Origin: Melastoma dodecandrum
Lineage: Eukaryota > Streptophyta > Magnoliopsida > Myrtales > Melastomataceae
Assembly (NCBI GenBank): GCA_029817715.1
Contig: JARUPY010000264.1
Span: 62,001-126,000 of the forward strand
Direction of reading: 5' to 3'
Length of the DNA: 64,000 nucleotides
The position numbers were made by a program, and so were the translations under genes. Position 1 is the first letter of the stretch. The number at the start of each line of letters is the position of its first letter. Shown piece by piece: positions 23,071 to 33,289 of this stretch. The notes beneath the pieces were generated by a model. It had not been told where the DNA came from. It made no database searches and saw nothing but the letters and a program-made list of their open reading frames with translations.

Positions 23071-24299
23071 TCAATGCTTTAAATTTGTGAAAGATGGGGT
23101 AACTCACACAATATGGGCAGATGGAAAACCCTTTACGGAAGCGGAGTCATACTTCGCCGATGCCAAATTTTACTTTAATAAGGGTGTCGATGCTGAAGAA
23201 AAAGTCTCGAAGCATGCACCGGTTGTGAGGGATATCACGAGGAAATCGAACGTAGAAGTTTCACCTATTCAACAAGAGGCACTTCCAGTTAATCCGACAG
23301 TTGAAAATGAAAGGACGGATGATAAGCCTAAACAGAATGTTCCAATCCTGCGCTATATTCCAAGAGCCTTCCGAAAAGCCGGGGAACCACCTTTCGTGAG
23401 TAGCTACGCTGAAGAAATAGTGGTGCCAAAGGAACTCAACTGGCCAGTGACGAAAATGACGACAATCGCTCAAACGAGTACGCCTTTAAAAGGTTTTATC
23501 CGGCCTAAACAGGGGGCAATCATCTATCCAGATTCATTGCCTGACAAGCGCACCAACGGATTTGATCCAAATGCATTCAGGTTAATCTCTGCGGCCGGCT
23601 ACACAGAAGACTTAAAGGCGCTTGGGGCTGCTTCAAAAGAGGCCAATCCAGGAGGTGATACTCAAAAGTCAAAACTCGGTCTTGGGTATGATACTCCTAA
23701 GCCCGTCAAAGAGGTGAAGAAGGCTTCAACTCAATACATTGAAGCTGATGATAAAACTACAGCCGAATCGACGAGAACTTCGGTATTTGATCGACTTGGA
23801 GCCCCGTCTGAGCGAAGGTCGGTATTTGATAGACTTGGTGCCCCAGAAGAAAGGACTGATGCTAGGAGACCTGCACAACTAAGGTTAGGCGACACTCCAA
23901 GAAGTCGAATGGTGTGGAAGAGGGTGGACAAGAGGAAAGACGTCCCAATCATAATTGAAGACACAAATTATCTCCGTAGTAAAATTCCTTCCCGGATGAA
24001 GCGTCGAACTGTTGTGGAGGTGACCACTGGAGAAGTGTTAAAAATGACCACGAAGACATGGATAACTACAAATGGCAATGAGGAGTTATCTCAAGATAAT
24101 GTTGAAGATGATGTCGCTTCTTATCATGTTACAACGTCAGCGGCCGATGAAGACGCATCTCACAAAGAAGATGATGCAGAAGATGCCCCTGAAGTATTAG
24201 AGGATGGGAAGAAGTCCACTGTCGATGAATTGAAGGAAGTTGACCTTGGAGAAGAAGGGAATCATCGTCCCACTTTCCTCAGTGCAAGTTTAAGCCCTG

Positions 24300-25700
24300 G
24301 AGAAGAGGAATTATATATTCAGTTGTTGAAGGAATACAAAGACGTCTTCGCATGGAGCTACAAAGAAATGCCCGGTCTTGACCCAAAAATTGCAGTTCAC
24401 AAGTTAGCTGTGAAGCATGGGGTTCGTCCCATAAAGCAAGCTCAACGGCGTTTTCGTTCGGAATTGATTCCCCTGATAGAAGCTGAAGTCAATAAACTTA
24501 TCGAAGCTGGATTCATTCGGGAAGTGAAGTACCCAACATGGATCGCAAATATTGTACCCGTCAAGAAAAAGAACGGTCAACTTCGCGTTTGTGTTGACTT
24601 CCGCGACCTCAACAATTCATGTCCGAAGGATGATTTTCCTCTTCCGATCACTGAGATAATGGTAGATGCTACCACTGGCTATGAAGCCCTCAGTTTTATG
24701 GATGGATCGTCAGGATATAACCAAATTCGAATGGATCCAAAAGATGAAGAAATGACAGCTTTTCGTACACCGAAGGGAATCTACTGTTATAAGGTGATGC
24801 CTTTTGGGTTGAAGAATGCAGGAGCAACCTATCAAAGAGCAATGCAACGCATCTTCGATGATATGCTACATAAAAACGTAGAGTGTTACGTGGATGATTT
24901 GGTTGTCAAGTCCAAACGAAGGCATGATCATATTAATGACTTAAGAAAAGTATTTGACAGACTGCGAAAATATCAACTGAAGATGAATCCCATGAAGTGT
25001 GCATTCGGGGTCACCTCAGGCAAATTTCTTGGCTTCATCGTTCGACACCGAGGCATAGAGGTTGACCAGTCGAAGATAGACGCGATTATAAAGATGCCAG
25101 AGCCGAGGAATATACATGAGCTAAAAAGCCTTCAGGGGAAACTCGCATATATCCGAAGATTTATATCGAATTTGGCTGGACGATGTCATCCGTTTCATCG
25201 GCTACTGAAAAAAGATACCCCTTTTGAATGGGATGAAACATGTAAGAATGCCTTTAATAGTATAAAGGCATATTTATCAAAGCCGCCAGTTTTAAGCGCA
25301 CCAATCCAAGGTAAACCACTCATATTGTATATAGCAGCACAAGAAGCCTCATTGGGGGTCTTATTAGCCCAAGAGAATGATGACGGAAAGGAAAATGCTT
25401 TATACTATTTAAGCAGGACTTTAACCGGAGCGGAATTGAATTACTCTCCAATTGAGAAGACCTGTCTGGCTTTAATGTTTGCTATACAAAAGCTGCGACA
25501 TTATTTGCAGGCACACTCTGTTCGTCTCATATCACGGGCAGATCCTCTCAAGTATATAATGTCAAGGCCAGTTTTATTTGGTCGTCTCGCAAAATGGGCA
25601 CTTATGCTCCAAGAGTTCGAGATCCTGTATGTACCTCAAAAGGCTATAAAGGGACAAGCTTTAGCTGACTTCTTGGCAGACCATCCTATACCAGATAGTT
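24300..25700 (+). pseudogene. reverse transcriptase and first RNase H of the Tat-like element
   Basis: The reverse transcriptase is uninterrupted: FAWSYKEMPGLDP, VKKKNGQLRVCVDFRDLN, FMDGSSGYNQI, VMPFGLKNAGATYQRAM, then the catalytic YVDD at 24887-24898 and KFLGFIVRHRGIEVD. The first RNase H follows. Its first aspartate block, usually YxDAS, reads IAAQEAS and so has lost the catalytic aspartate; the glutamate (SPIEKTCLAL) and final aspartate (ADFLADHP) remain. Loss of this site is tolerated in Tat elements because a second RNase H is present (family knowledge). The frame runs on towards the TAA at 25853. Confidence 0.92.
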
Positions 25701-25740
25701 GGAAAATATCGGAAGAACTGCCCGACGAGGAAGTAATGTT

Positions 25741-26150
25741 GGTTGATGTTCCCCCTCCATGGAAAATGTTCTTTGACGGATCAGCAACACAAAGAGGTGC
25801 GGGAGCTGGAGTTGTCTTCGTCACGTCCGATGGAGATATCATCCCTTATGCATAAACCCTCACTCAGTTATGCTCAAACAATATGGCTGAGTATCAAGCT
25901 CTTATACTCGGGTTGGAAATGGCCATGGATAATAAAGTACATAGTTTGAGGGTCTATGGAGACTCCAATCTTGTGATTAATCAACTTTTATCCACATACG
26001 AGGTTCGTAAGCCAGAGCTTCTGCCTTATCATGACTATACGGTTAAACTCGCAGGGTGGTTCCCAGACATTACAATAAGTCATATACCGAGAAATGAAAA
26101 TGCACAAGCCGATGCCCTGGCATCTCTAGCTTCTGCACTTACTTTGGTGG
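25741..26150 (+). pseudogene. second (archaeal-type) RNase H, diagnostic of the Tat lineage
   Basis: The domain opens with WKMFFDGSATQRGAGAGVV (first aspartate), then NMAEYQALILGLEMAM (catalytic glutamate), VYGDSNLVINQL (second aspartate) and NENAQADALASLAS (third aspartate), the full carboxylate set of an archaeal-type RNase H. A TAA at 25853-25855 interrupts it after IIPYA; the frame continues unchanged. This second RNase H next to a degenerate first one defines the Tat clade of plant Ty3/gypsy elements. Confidence 0.9.
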
Positions 26151-26249
26151 ATAAGGAGGTTGGCATCCGATTATGTCAAGCATGGGTGGTTCCGCCAATT
26201 CATGATGAGAAGGAAACGGACGAAGCTAATCTCGTATCCGTCTTTAATA

Positions 26250-27496
26250 TAGAAGACCAGGATTGGAGACAACCACTCATTGACTTTCTCAAGCATGGAA
26301 AGCTTCCCAACAAGCCGCGACAAAAAGTGGATGTGAGGAGAAGAGCACCTCGATTCATATATTTTAAGAATACTCTCTACCGACGATCCTTTGAAGGAGG
26401 GTTCTTGCGATGCCTTGGAGTTGAGGAAGCCTTGAGAGCGGTAGAAGAGGCGCATTCTCATCAATCAGGCCCTAAACTTCACTTCCAATTGAAGAGAATG
26501 GGCTACTATTGGCCAACAATGGTAAAAGATTGTATGGAATATGCAAAGAAGTGTCAAGCTTGTCAGTTTCACGCTAACTTCATTCATCAATCTCCCGAGC
26601 CACTTCATCCAACTGTAGCATCTTCGCCATTTGAAGCCTGGGGGTTAGATGTTGTAGGACCCATAACTCCTAAATCGTCAGGGGGCCACTCATATATTCT
26701 TGCAGCAACTGACTATTTTTCAAAATGGGCAGAAGCTGCACCCTTTCGGGAAGTGAAGAAGGAAACTGTGATCACCTTCATTAAGAATAATATCATTTTT
26801 CGTTATGGCGTGCCTCGCTATATCATTACTGATAATGGCCGGAATTTCTCTAATAAGGCCATGGATAAATTCTGTTTGCAATTTGGTTTCAAACAATATA
26901 ACTCTTCCATGTATTATGCGGCCGCAAACGGATTGGCGGAGGCGTTCAATAAAACGCTATGCAATCTTCTAAAGAAGGTGGTCGATAAAGCTAGAAGAGA
27001 TTGGCATGAACGAGTCGGAGAAGCTCTATGGGCGTATCGTACGACGTACAGAACCGCGACTCAAATGACGCCATACTCGTTGGTCTATGGTGTTGAAGCG
27101 GTCCTTCCACTTGAACGACAAATACCGTCGCTGCGAATAGCCATACAAGAAGGACTTTGTCAGGAAGATAATGCGCGATTGCGCTTGCAGGAACTAGAAG
27201 CTTTGGATGAGAAACGTCTTGAAGCCCCGCAGCGGATTGAATGCTATCAGGCGAGGATGTCGAAGTCTTTTAACAAAAAAGTACGACCTCGCTCCTTTCA
27301 AGTAGGTGACCTTGTTTTGGCAGTACGAAGACCGATAATCATCACGCACAAGACCGGGAGCAAATTCACATCCAAGTGGGATGGTCCATACGTAGTCCAA
27401 GAGGCTTACACTGGGGGCGCCTACAAAATAGTTGATCAAGATGGAGTACGAGTTGGACCAATCAATGGGAAGTTCCTGAAGCGATACTACGCCTGA
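26250..27496 (+). pseudogene. integrase of the Tat-like element
   Basis: The finger region reads EEAHSHQSGPKLHF...YYWPTM...CQACQ. The two histidines are only one residue apart, whereas the family has about five more residues between them, so the finger spacing is broken by a small in-frame deletion. The core has aspartate in GLDVVGPI, aspartate in ITDNGRNF and glutamate in NGLAEAFNKTL (leucine where glutamine is usual). The tail contains PYSLVYGVEAVLP, SFQVGDLVL, SKWDGPYVV, GAYKI and a closing NGKFLKRYYA before TGA at 27494. There is no stop inside the domain. Confidence 0.9.
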
Positions 27497-27503
27497 AGAA
27501 TAA

Positions 27504-27705
27504 TGCTCCATGTCGCACGAGCCTAAACTGCACGACATAAAAAAAAAAAATCATCATGTAATACTCCTGGCCCGCACGAGTATAAACTGTGAATGGCTCA
27601 AACAAAAAATGTAATACTCCTGGCCCGCACGAGTATAAACTGTGAACGGCTTAAAAATATATATTAAAGTCGTGGTTCTATGAGTATAAGAGATGAACGA
27701 CTTCA
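27504..27705 (+). repeat. tandem repeat of about 52 bp after pol
   Basis: Two near-identical units (about 27557-27608 and 27609-27661) carry GTAATACTCCTGGCCCGCAC and GAGTATAAACTGTGAA. A diverged unit precedes them (27504 onwards, GCACGAGCCTAAACTGCACGAC) and another follows (GAGTATAAGAGATGAACGAC). They fill the gap between the integrase stop and the antisense ORF. Confidence 0.75.
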
Positions 27706-27794
27706 AAAAGAAAGGACTTTTATTTGAAAAAATTGATAGTCCTACAAAGAAGGAAAGTCATATTCTAGAGCCTAAACAAGCTAGAAGGGTGAAA

Positions 27795-28467
27795 TCAAGC
27801 TTCCCAGGTAAATTGGACAAACTCTTCACGAGTCCTCTTCAGCTGCTCTCGAAGTTCATTGAAAGACAAACGATCTTCATCACGGACTATCAATTCATTC
27901 TTAAAAGCAGACATGGCCCCTTCAAATTTGATATGTCCTCATCTGCCTCCTTAATGATAGCAACAGTCTACTCTAGCGAATCCTCTAAGGTCGCTTTAGC
28001 CCCAATGCAATCAGACAATTGTTGTCAAAGTTCTTCAATCTTGGCTTTAACGGCGGCTCGTTGTTCTTCTGTTGTTGTCCCTTCAGCGGTGGACAATAGA
28101 TCTGAATATTTTGTCGATCCTTGCATATATTCTTCCACCAAGGCATGGATAAGAGGCCGCTCCAAATGCTCACTTTCATCAATGAGATCGAGAATATTCT
28201 TCAACTCGATAATTGTGTGACTCTAACTAAAGGGAGTTTTGAAAATCTTCTCCTTGATGTCTTCCCATATATAAGCTCAAGAAGCCACAGCCGGGTCACT
28301 CAAGTTATGGTCGACAGAAGCGTCATCAACTTTTTTATTCCCTTCGAGCTGAGCAATCCTTTCTGGAATTCGAGCTGCCGTTAATGATTATCCAGTAACT
28401 CCCGAAAATACTCTTCCCAACAAGATTCGCCAAATGTAAGCGAAGGTTTTGGCTCGGCATAGGACAT
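27795..28467 (-). pseudogene. degenerate antisense ORF of the Tat-like element, helix-rich
   Basis: The minus strand opens with ATG at 28467 (MSYAEPKPSLTF), continues through WEEYFRELLDNH and, after a frameshift near 28383, through RIPERIAQLEGNKKVDDA, IIELKNILDLIDESEHLE and EEQRAAVKAKIEEL. After another shift near 27918 it reads SAFKNELIVRDEDRLSF and ends FVQFTWEA with TGA at 27795-27797. At least four in-frame stops lie within. The composition is Glu/Lys/Leu-rich and heptad-like, as in a coiled coil. Antisense ORFs between integrase and 3' LTR are known in Tat-lineage elements, but their function is not; I recognise no domain. It would need its own promoter or the 3' LTR reading inwards. Confidence 0.7.
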
Positions 28468-28796
28468 TGTAGATGGAGACACTAAAGACCAGGCCTTGAG
28501 GCGATAAGAATCATATGGAACCTCCTTCGATCAGTGTTGGATATCAAGCCTGATGTGCGAAGCACAAAAGCCCATTTTGGATGGAAGACATGGTAACTTC
28601 AGCGTATCTTCTTCTGGTGGGTTATCGTCCTTCACAAGACACATATACCATTGTCTCCTCGAAATAATCCACGGTTCCGATTTGTGAAATACACATCATG
28701 TGTCATACGGATCCCACTCCAATATTCACATACTTTAATTCTAATCTCTCTGCAATAGACATACACATACGAGATACGAATTAAAATGGGGGCATT

Positions 28797-29714
28797 TGTA
28801 GACATTGAAATTTTATCGATGTCGAAATAATGTCATTCGGCCTAAATCATATATTATATTGGCCGAATATGATTGATTGTCTTTGACATCACGATATGAA
28901 ATATTTTGCACTTATATCTTAGTGTAAATATAATACACGGGCCTGAGATTATAAAAAAGATCAAGCCCAACCCATTTATTAGTGGGTTTTAAAATTGTGG
29001 TTAAGCTCATATGCTAGCCCAATAAGCCTAACCCAATTATAAAATGAACTGGGCCTAGCCCATATATCGGCCCATTCATATTTCGGCCCAATCCAAATGT
29101 CGGCCCAATATAACCTCAAGCCCATGACGCTCTTTGTCCCACATCGGAAAGAGAAATCACCCAAGGCTTCTTCAACTCCTCCCTCCCCCTTATTTGGGAG
29201 ACACAAAAATATTCTCTCTTCTCTCTTATTCTCTTAAAACCCTATTGGGTTACAAAGAGATTTTAGTTATTTTTTAAGTCCCCTTAGGCCCCCCTATCGG
29301 GTATATATATCTCCGGCCGCTCCAGCGGGAAGTCCCCTTAGGCCCCCCTATCGGGTATATCTCCGGCCGCTCCAGCGAGTAGTCCCCTAGGCCCCTCTTT
29401 CGGGTATATCTCCGGCCCTTCTAGTGGGTAATCCCCTAAGGCCCCCTCCTGCGGGTTTATCTTCGAAGGCTCCAGGACGGAACGACGCGGTGGTATATCT
29501 TCCAAGCGGTCATATTCTACATATCTCTCTGAAGCTCCAGTGAATATTTCTCAGAGCTTCAGCCCATCTATATTTCGAATATCTTACGAGTATAGAATCA
29601 GAGGACTCATGTGCTTTGTCCGTGACTAGAGTTTGAACCCGCTATATTTTTCATACGACAGTTTGTACGTTCCTTCCGGTTTATATACGGACCGTGAGAT
29701 TTTTTACGTTAACA
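28797..29714 (+). repeat. 3' LTR (918 bp) of the Tat-like element, TATA box deleted
   Basis: Starts TGTAGACATTG after a purine-rich tract (AAAATGGGGGCAT, about 28784-28796) and ends GTTAACA at 29714. The minisatellite has only about four units (near 29276, 29330, 29380 and 29430). The TATATAAAGGGAG segment present in the 5' LTR is missing here between short TCC repeats, so this copy lacks the TATA box. Confidence 0.93.
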
Positions 29715-29719
29715 CCACC

Positions 29720-30491
29720 AACGAACAACACCCACCTTTATGGACAACTCCAACGCGAACGAAGGCATTCAACGGTGATCCAGAATGCACAAATATATAT
29801 ATGATCTTGTTTTGTTGGCTAGGGGGCCTCCTTCCCCCTAGCCATGGGCCCAAACGCAAATGGACCGGATATTCTCAAAATGTAAATTGGGACTCTCACC
29901 ACCACACAATAGTTAGATTGTTGTATTAGGGGATTCCTTTTGGAATCTTCCAAATTGACATTCCCCGACCCAACTAATGTTTTACAAGGAATATATGGTT
30001 AGGAGGACAATGAATGGCCCGAGACTCAATTTAAGCAGTCGGCCGCCTCAATCGAACTCAGACCACAATCACTGATTAGTGATTCAACCCCTTTTGTCCT
30101 CTTTCGAATTCAAAAACGAAAACAAAACAAAAATATTTGTTCAAAGTGGTCACCCTCCTCTTCCCACTTGGATCCAAACGACAAGAAGTTAAAAATCCAG
30201 CTAAGCAAAAAGCAAATAATTTATCTAAATCGAATTATAAATAATTGTTTAATTTGATTATTGGGAGTGTAAAAGATTTAATCATTGAAAGTGGTTTATT
30301 TTTAAGGTCAACCTAAATAAGTAAAAAAAGAAAATGAAAAGCAAAGAAGAAGACTATTCCGGTATTAAAATTAATCAGAGAAAGCAAAAGGGGGCACGCA
30401 AGAAATGTGAGTGAAGAAAAGTTAACGAAAACTAGGAATGCCGATCTTTAAAAAAAAAATACAGATAAAGAGAGAAAAAATATTTCGCAAA
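29720..30491. other. upstream flank of ferritin; no gene
   Basis: There are no open frames of note. It contains A/T-rich sequence between the retrotransposon insertion and the ferritin promoter; the insertion lies about 1.1 kb upstream of the ferritin ATG. Confidence 0.6.
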
Positions 30492-30505
30492 CACGAGGCG
30501 GCCAC
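30492..30505 (+). promoter_or_regulatory. iron-dependent regulatory sequence (IDRS)-like element
   Basis: CACGAGGCGGCCAC matches the plant ferritin IDRS consensus CACGAGNCCNCCAC at all but one position (G for C at position 9). It lies 301 bp upstream of the ferritin start codon. In Arabidopsis and soybean ferritin genes this element mediates repression at low iron (established knowledge). Confidence 0.7.
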
Positions 30506-30538
30506 GCGCCCTATCGCTACCACTTAATCCTATCCATC

Positions 30539-30544
30539 CACGTG
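30539..30544 (+). promoter_or_regulatory. G-box (CACGTG) in the ferritin promoter
   Basis: CACGTGTC, 33 bp after the IDRS-like element, is a perfect G-box/ABRE core. bHLH regulators of iron genes bind this palindrome. A run of 15 C follows at 30577-30591. No clear TATA box is seen between here and the ATG. Confidence 0.5.
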
Positions 30545-30805
30545 TCCCCGATCCTATGCTCCCAAATCCATCCCTTCCCCCCCCCCCCCCCACCTATCCC
30601 CTCCCCCCCCACAGATAGGTGCCCTTCCCCATCCATCCCAATCTCCCGTTTCATCCCATCCCACCACTCCCCTAAGCCCGTTGATCTTCCGTTGATCTCC
30701 TCCCGTCCTAACAAAGATTTCTCCTTTCCGACGTTTTCTGGACGAATCTTCGATCTTTAGCCCAACCCGCTTCCCTTTTCCTTCGATTCCTCCCTTCTAG
30801 CAGCC

Positions 30806-32670
30806 ATGTTCCTCAGAGCCACTCCCTCCTTTTCCCTTGTCAACTCCCCCGGGGACGTCCTTTCCCCTCTTTTCCCGTTCTCCATCTCCTCTTCTTCCTG
30901 TACCGGGGTTCGGTTCCCCGGCGGGAAGAGCAGTGGACGTGGGCTCTTGGTCTCCGCCTCTAAAGATGCAAACAGTCGTCTCCTCGCGGGGGTTGTTTTC
31001 GAGCCCTTCGAGGAGGTGAAGAAGGAGCTGGATCTCGTGCCGACCGTCCCACAGGCCTCGCTTGCCCGTCAGAAGTACACCGACGAGTGCGAGGCTGCCA
31101 TCAACGAGCAGATCAAGTGTGTTTGTCTCCTGCCTAACTAACTTCTTGACATGTGATGTTCTTCTTTGGTTATGTCTTCGTGCAGTGAGGCCTGGTTTGT
31201 CCTGTAGAAGCGAATTCTCTGTGGACCAATTAGTTGTTCTGATCGGATGTGAAATCGGATGATTTTGCTTACAAATGATTCTTGATTTGTGGCTGCAGTG
31301 TGGAGTACAATGTGTCCTACGTGTACCATGCCATGTTTGCCTACTTCGATAGAGACAACGTTGCCCTGAAGGGTTTGGCCAAGTAATTTCATCTAGCCTT
31401 GCCTTCTTGTTTTTCTATTTTAGTGATGCTTTGATTGTTTTTTCTTCCTTATGCTCGAGTGATGAAATATGGAATTGCTTATCACAGATTTTTCAAGGAG
31501 TCAAGCGAGGAAGAGAGGGAGCATGCGGAGAAACTGATGGAATACCAGGTTCGCTTTATACGGAATACTTTCTCAATCTTATATTGAATTTTTTTTTTTG
31601 TTAGACTTGTGCTAGCTTGGCTTCTCACGAGTGTGGCTCATTGACAGAACAAGCGTGGAGGGAGGGTGAGACTTCAATCGATCCTGATGCCGCTCTCTGA
31701 GTTTGATCATGAAGACAAGGGTGATGCTTTGTATGGTGAGAATCAAGGACCGTCCACTTCTCTTCATTAATGGATGGCCTCCTTTTGAGCATCTTACTTC
31801 CTGATTGGGCCAGTTTTGAGTATTTGCAAGGCGTGGAAGTGATGACCACCGTGATTATACTTTTGAAATTATTATTCCATATTTTTGGGCAGGCATCACA
31901 CAGTAACTTCCCTCTGTACTGCCATCCTGTTGATAAGCTTTCCCATATTTTGTGATAGCAAGTTGGTGTTTGTTATTAGAGTTGGGCATCCCATAGGAGA
32001 TGCAGAGTACTTTGTTCGCAATATTGTGACCTGTAGGCCCATTTGTATGCATAAAAGAATAGCAACACCATCTCATTAGTTTTTTTATGTTGACCAACTA
32101 CTACTACTGTTTCAGCAATGGAGTTGGCATTGTCATTGGAGAAGCTGAACAACGAGAAGCTTTTGAACCTCCATGCTGTAAGACATTGCTCTTCCAATAT
32201 GACAATCTTAATCGGTTTTCTCGGAAACACCTCTTTTGGAATCTGTGTAGATTGTGTTGCTAATGTTAAAGAGCAATTTCTGATGCTTGGCCAACAGGTG
32301 GCTGACCGGAATAACGATGTGCAATTGTCAGATTTCGTGGAGAGTGAATTTTTGGGCGAACAAGTGAGGACTGTCCCGTGCTTCATCTCTCATCGAACAC
32401 GTTTATATTTTCTTTCCACGCATATGAATCAAATGTTCTTTCTTGTTTAAAAACCTTACCAGGTTGAAGCTATCAAGAAGACCTCGGAATATGTAGCTCA
32501 GCTGAGGAGAGTTGGCAAGGGACACGGTAAGCTTCCTCGGCGTTTCTCCGTTCAGTTAAAACGATCAATTATACTAGAACATAATATGATCGGGTTCTGT
32601 CCTGGGAACCTTTTCAGGTGTATGGCACTTTGATCAGATGCTCCTCCGCGAGGAAGCAGCAGTTGCATAA
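30806..32670 (+). CDS. FER: plastid-targeted ferritin, 8 coding exons
   Basis: The eight exons are 30806-31116, 31299-31382, 31488-31548, 31648-31735, 32116-32177, 32298-32363, 32463-32526 and 32618-32670. All introns are GT-AG, and the joined frame gives 262 residues with TAA at 32668. Ferritin stores iron as a 24-subunit cage. Residues 1-50 are Ser/Pro-rich without acids up to the VSAS site, as in a chloroplast transit peptide. The plant extension peptide ([15 protein letters not shown]) follows at about 77-91. The ferroxidase ligands by analogy with H-chain ferritin are E106, Y113, E141 and H144 (EEREHAEK), the glutamate of SLEKLNNE and the glutamine of LGEQVEAI; all are present, so it is an active H-type subunit. 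The 8-exon layout is the usual plant ferritin structure. The ATG at 30806 is the first in the frame and gives a normal length. Confidence 0.96.
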
Positions 32671-32780
32671 ACAAGGCCTTTGAAGTAATCAGTAGCCAGG
32701 GATATGAATGCTTGGAGTACCATAGATTAGTTGCCGTCGAGTCTTCCTAGTTTGAGGTTGCCTTTTCAAGGTTGTGACTG

Positions 32781-32786
32781 AATAAA
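32781..32786 (+). terminator. polyadenylation signal of the ferritin gene
   Basis: AATAAA lies 111 bp after the ferritin stop codon, a normal distance for a plant near-upstream element. Confidence 0.5.
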
Positions 32787-33040
32787 AAGACTTGTCAATT
32801 TGGACATCATTTCTTTCATCTTGGCACCACCAAACTTAGTTGAATGCCTGATGGTCGTCCACCCAACAACACAAAGGACCTTCCGACCATCTTCATAGAT
32901 GGATCGTGTCTTGGGGTTTGGTGATTGTTCGGGGGAAATTTCATAGACTAGATGCATCTTCTACCCTCTTTGGTTTTCAGAAAAGTAAGTCGAATTTTAA
33001 AAAAAAAAATTAAGAGGGTAATCAATAGAAAAGATTGTTT

Positions 33041-33112
33041 TTAAATTCCCAGCCCAGTCGGCAGAGTGCAAGGCTCTTAACGTGGTCGTGGGTTCGAACC
33101 CCACGGTGGGCG
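33041..33112 (+). pseudogene. tRNA-Lys(CTT) pseudogene
   Basis: The D-arm-like AGCCCAGTCGGCAGAG, the anticodon loop CTCTTAA, the T-arm GTGGGTTCGAACCCCAC and the acceptor 3' strand GGTGGGCG are all recognisable as a plant tRNA-Lys with CTT anticodon. The 5' acceptor strand does not pair with GGTGGGC. The 3' side of the anticodon stem lacks three bases (CAAGG is followed by CGTGG after the loop). It cannot fold as a complete tRNA. No CCA or poly-A tail is seen, so a SINE origin is not supported. Confidence 0.75.
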
Positions 33113-33289
33113 TGTTCTGGAGCACGTTTTCATTTCGTTAGCCCGGGATGCTAGAATTTATTATATTGGCTAGTATAGCATGTGCTTCCTAGCCCCTGCA
33201 GCTTTGCAGGCCTGATGAACGTGGGAGGGGGGAAGCAGGAGCATTGTCATCTCGAGAACGACCTCTCCACCAAACATCCGACTAACGGC
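33113..33289. other. spacer; nothing recognised
   Basis: Short spacer between the tRNA pseudogene and the ankyrin pseudogene; no open frame or repeat of note. Confidence 0.5.

Larger units (their letters stand above)
19035..29714 (+). mobile_element. complete, inactive Tat-like Ty3/gypsy retrotransposon with CCACC duplication
   Basis: The two LTRs (19035-20126 and 28797-29714) are flanked by identical CCACC at 19030-19034 and 29715-29719. The internal order is gag, protease, reverse transcriptase, RNase H, a second RNase H, integrase, a tandem-repeat spacer and an antisense ORF, then a polypurine tract. The second, archaeal-type RNase H is the hallmark of the Tat lineage. One reading frame (20189-27496) spans gag to integrase and is interrupted only by four in-frame stops: TAG 20966, TAG 21635, TGA 23033, TAA 25853. 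The LTRs differ by three indels and several substitutions, so it is not a fresh insertion. Confidence 0.95.

Noticed and set aside
27693..28220. 175-codon plus-strand open frame after integrase
   Set aside because: It is the opposite strand of the degenerate antisense ORF; the minus-strand reading has the protein-like composition.
33041..33112. Functional tRNA-Lys gene
   Set aside because: The acceptor stem does not pair and the anticodon stem lacks three bases.
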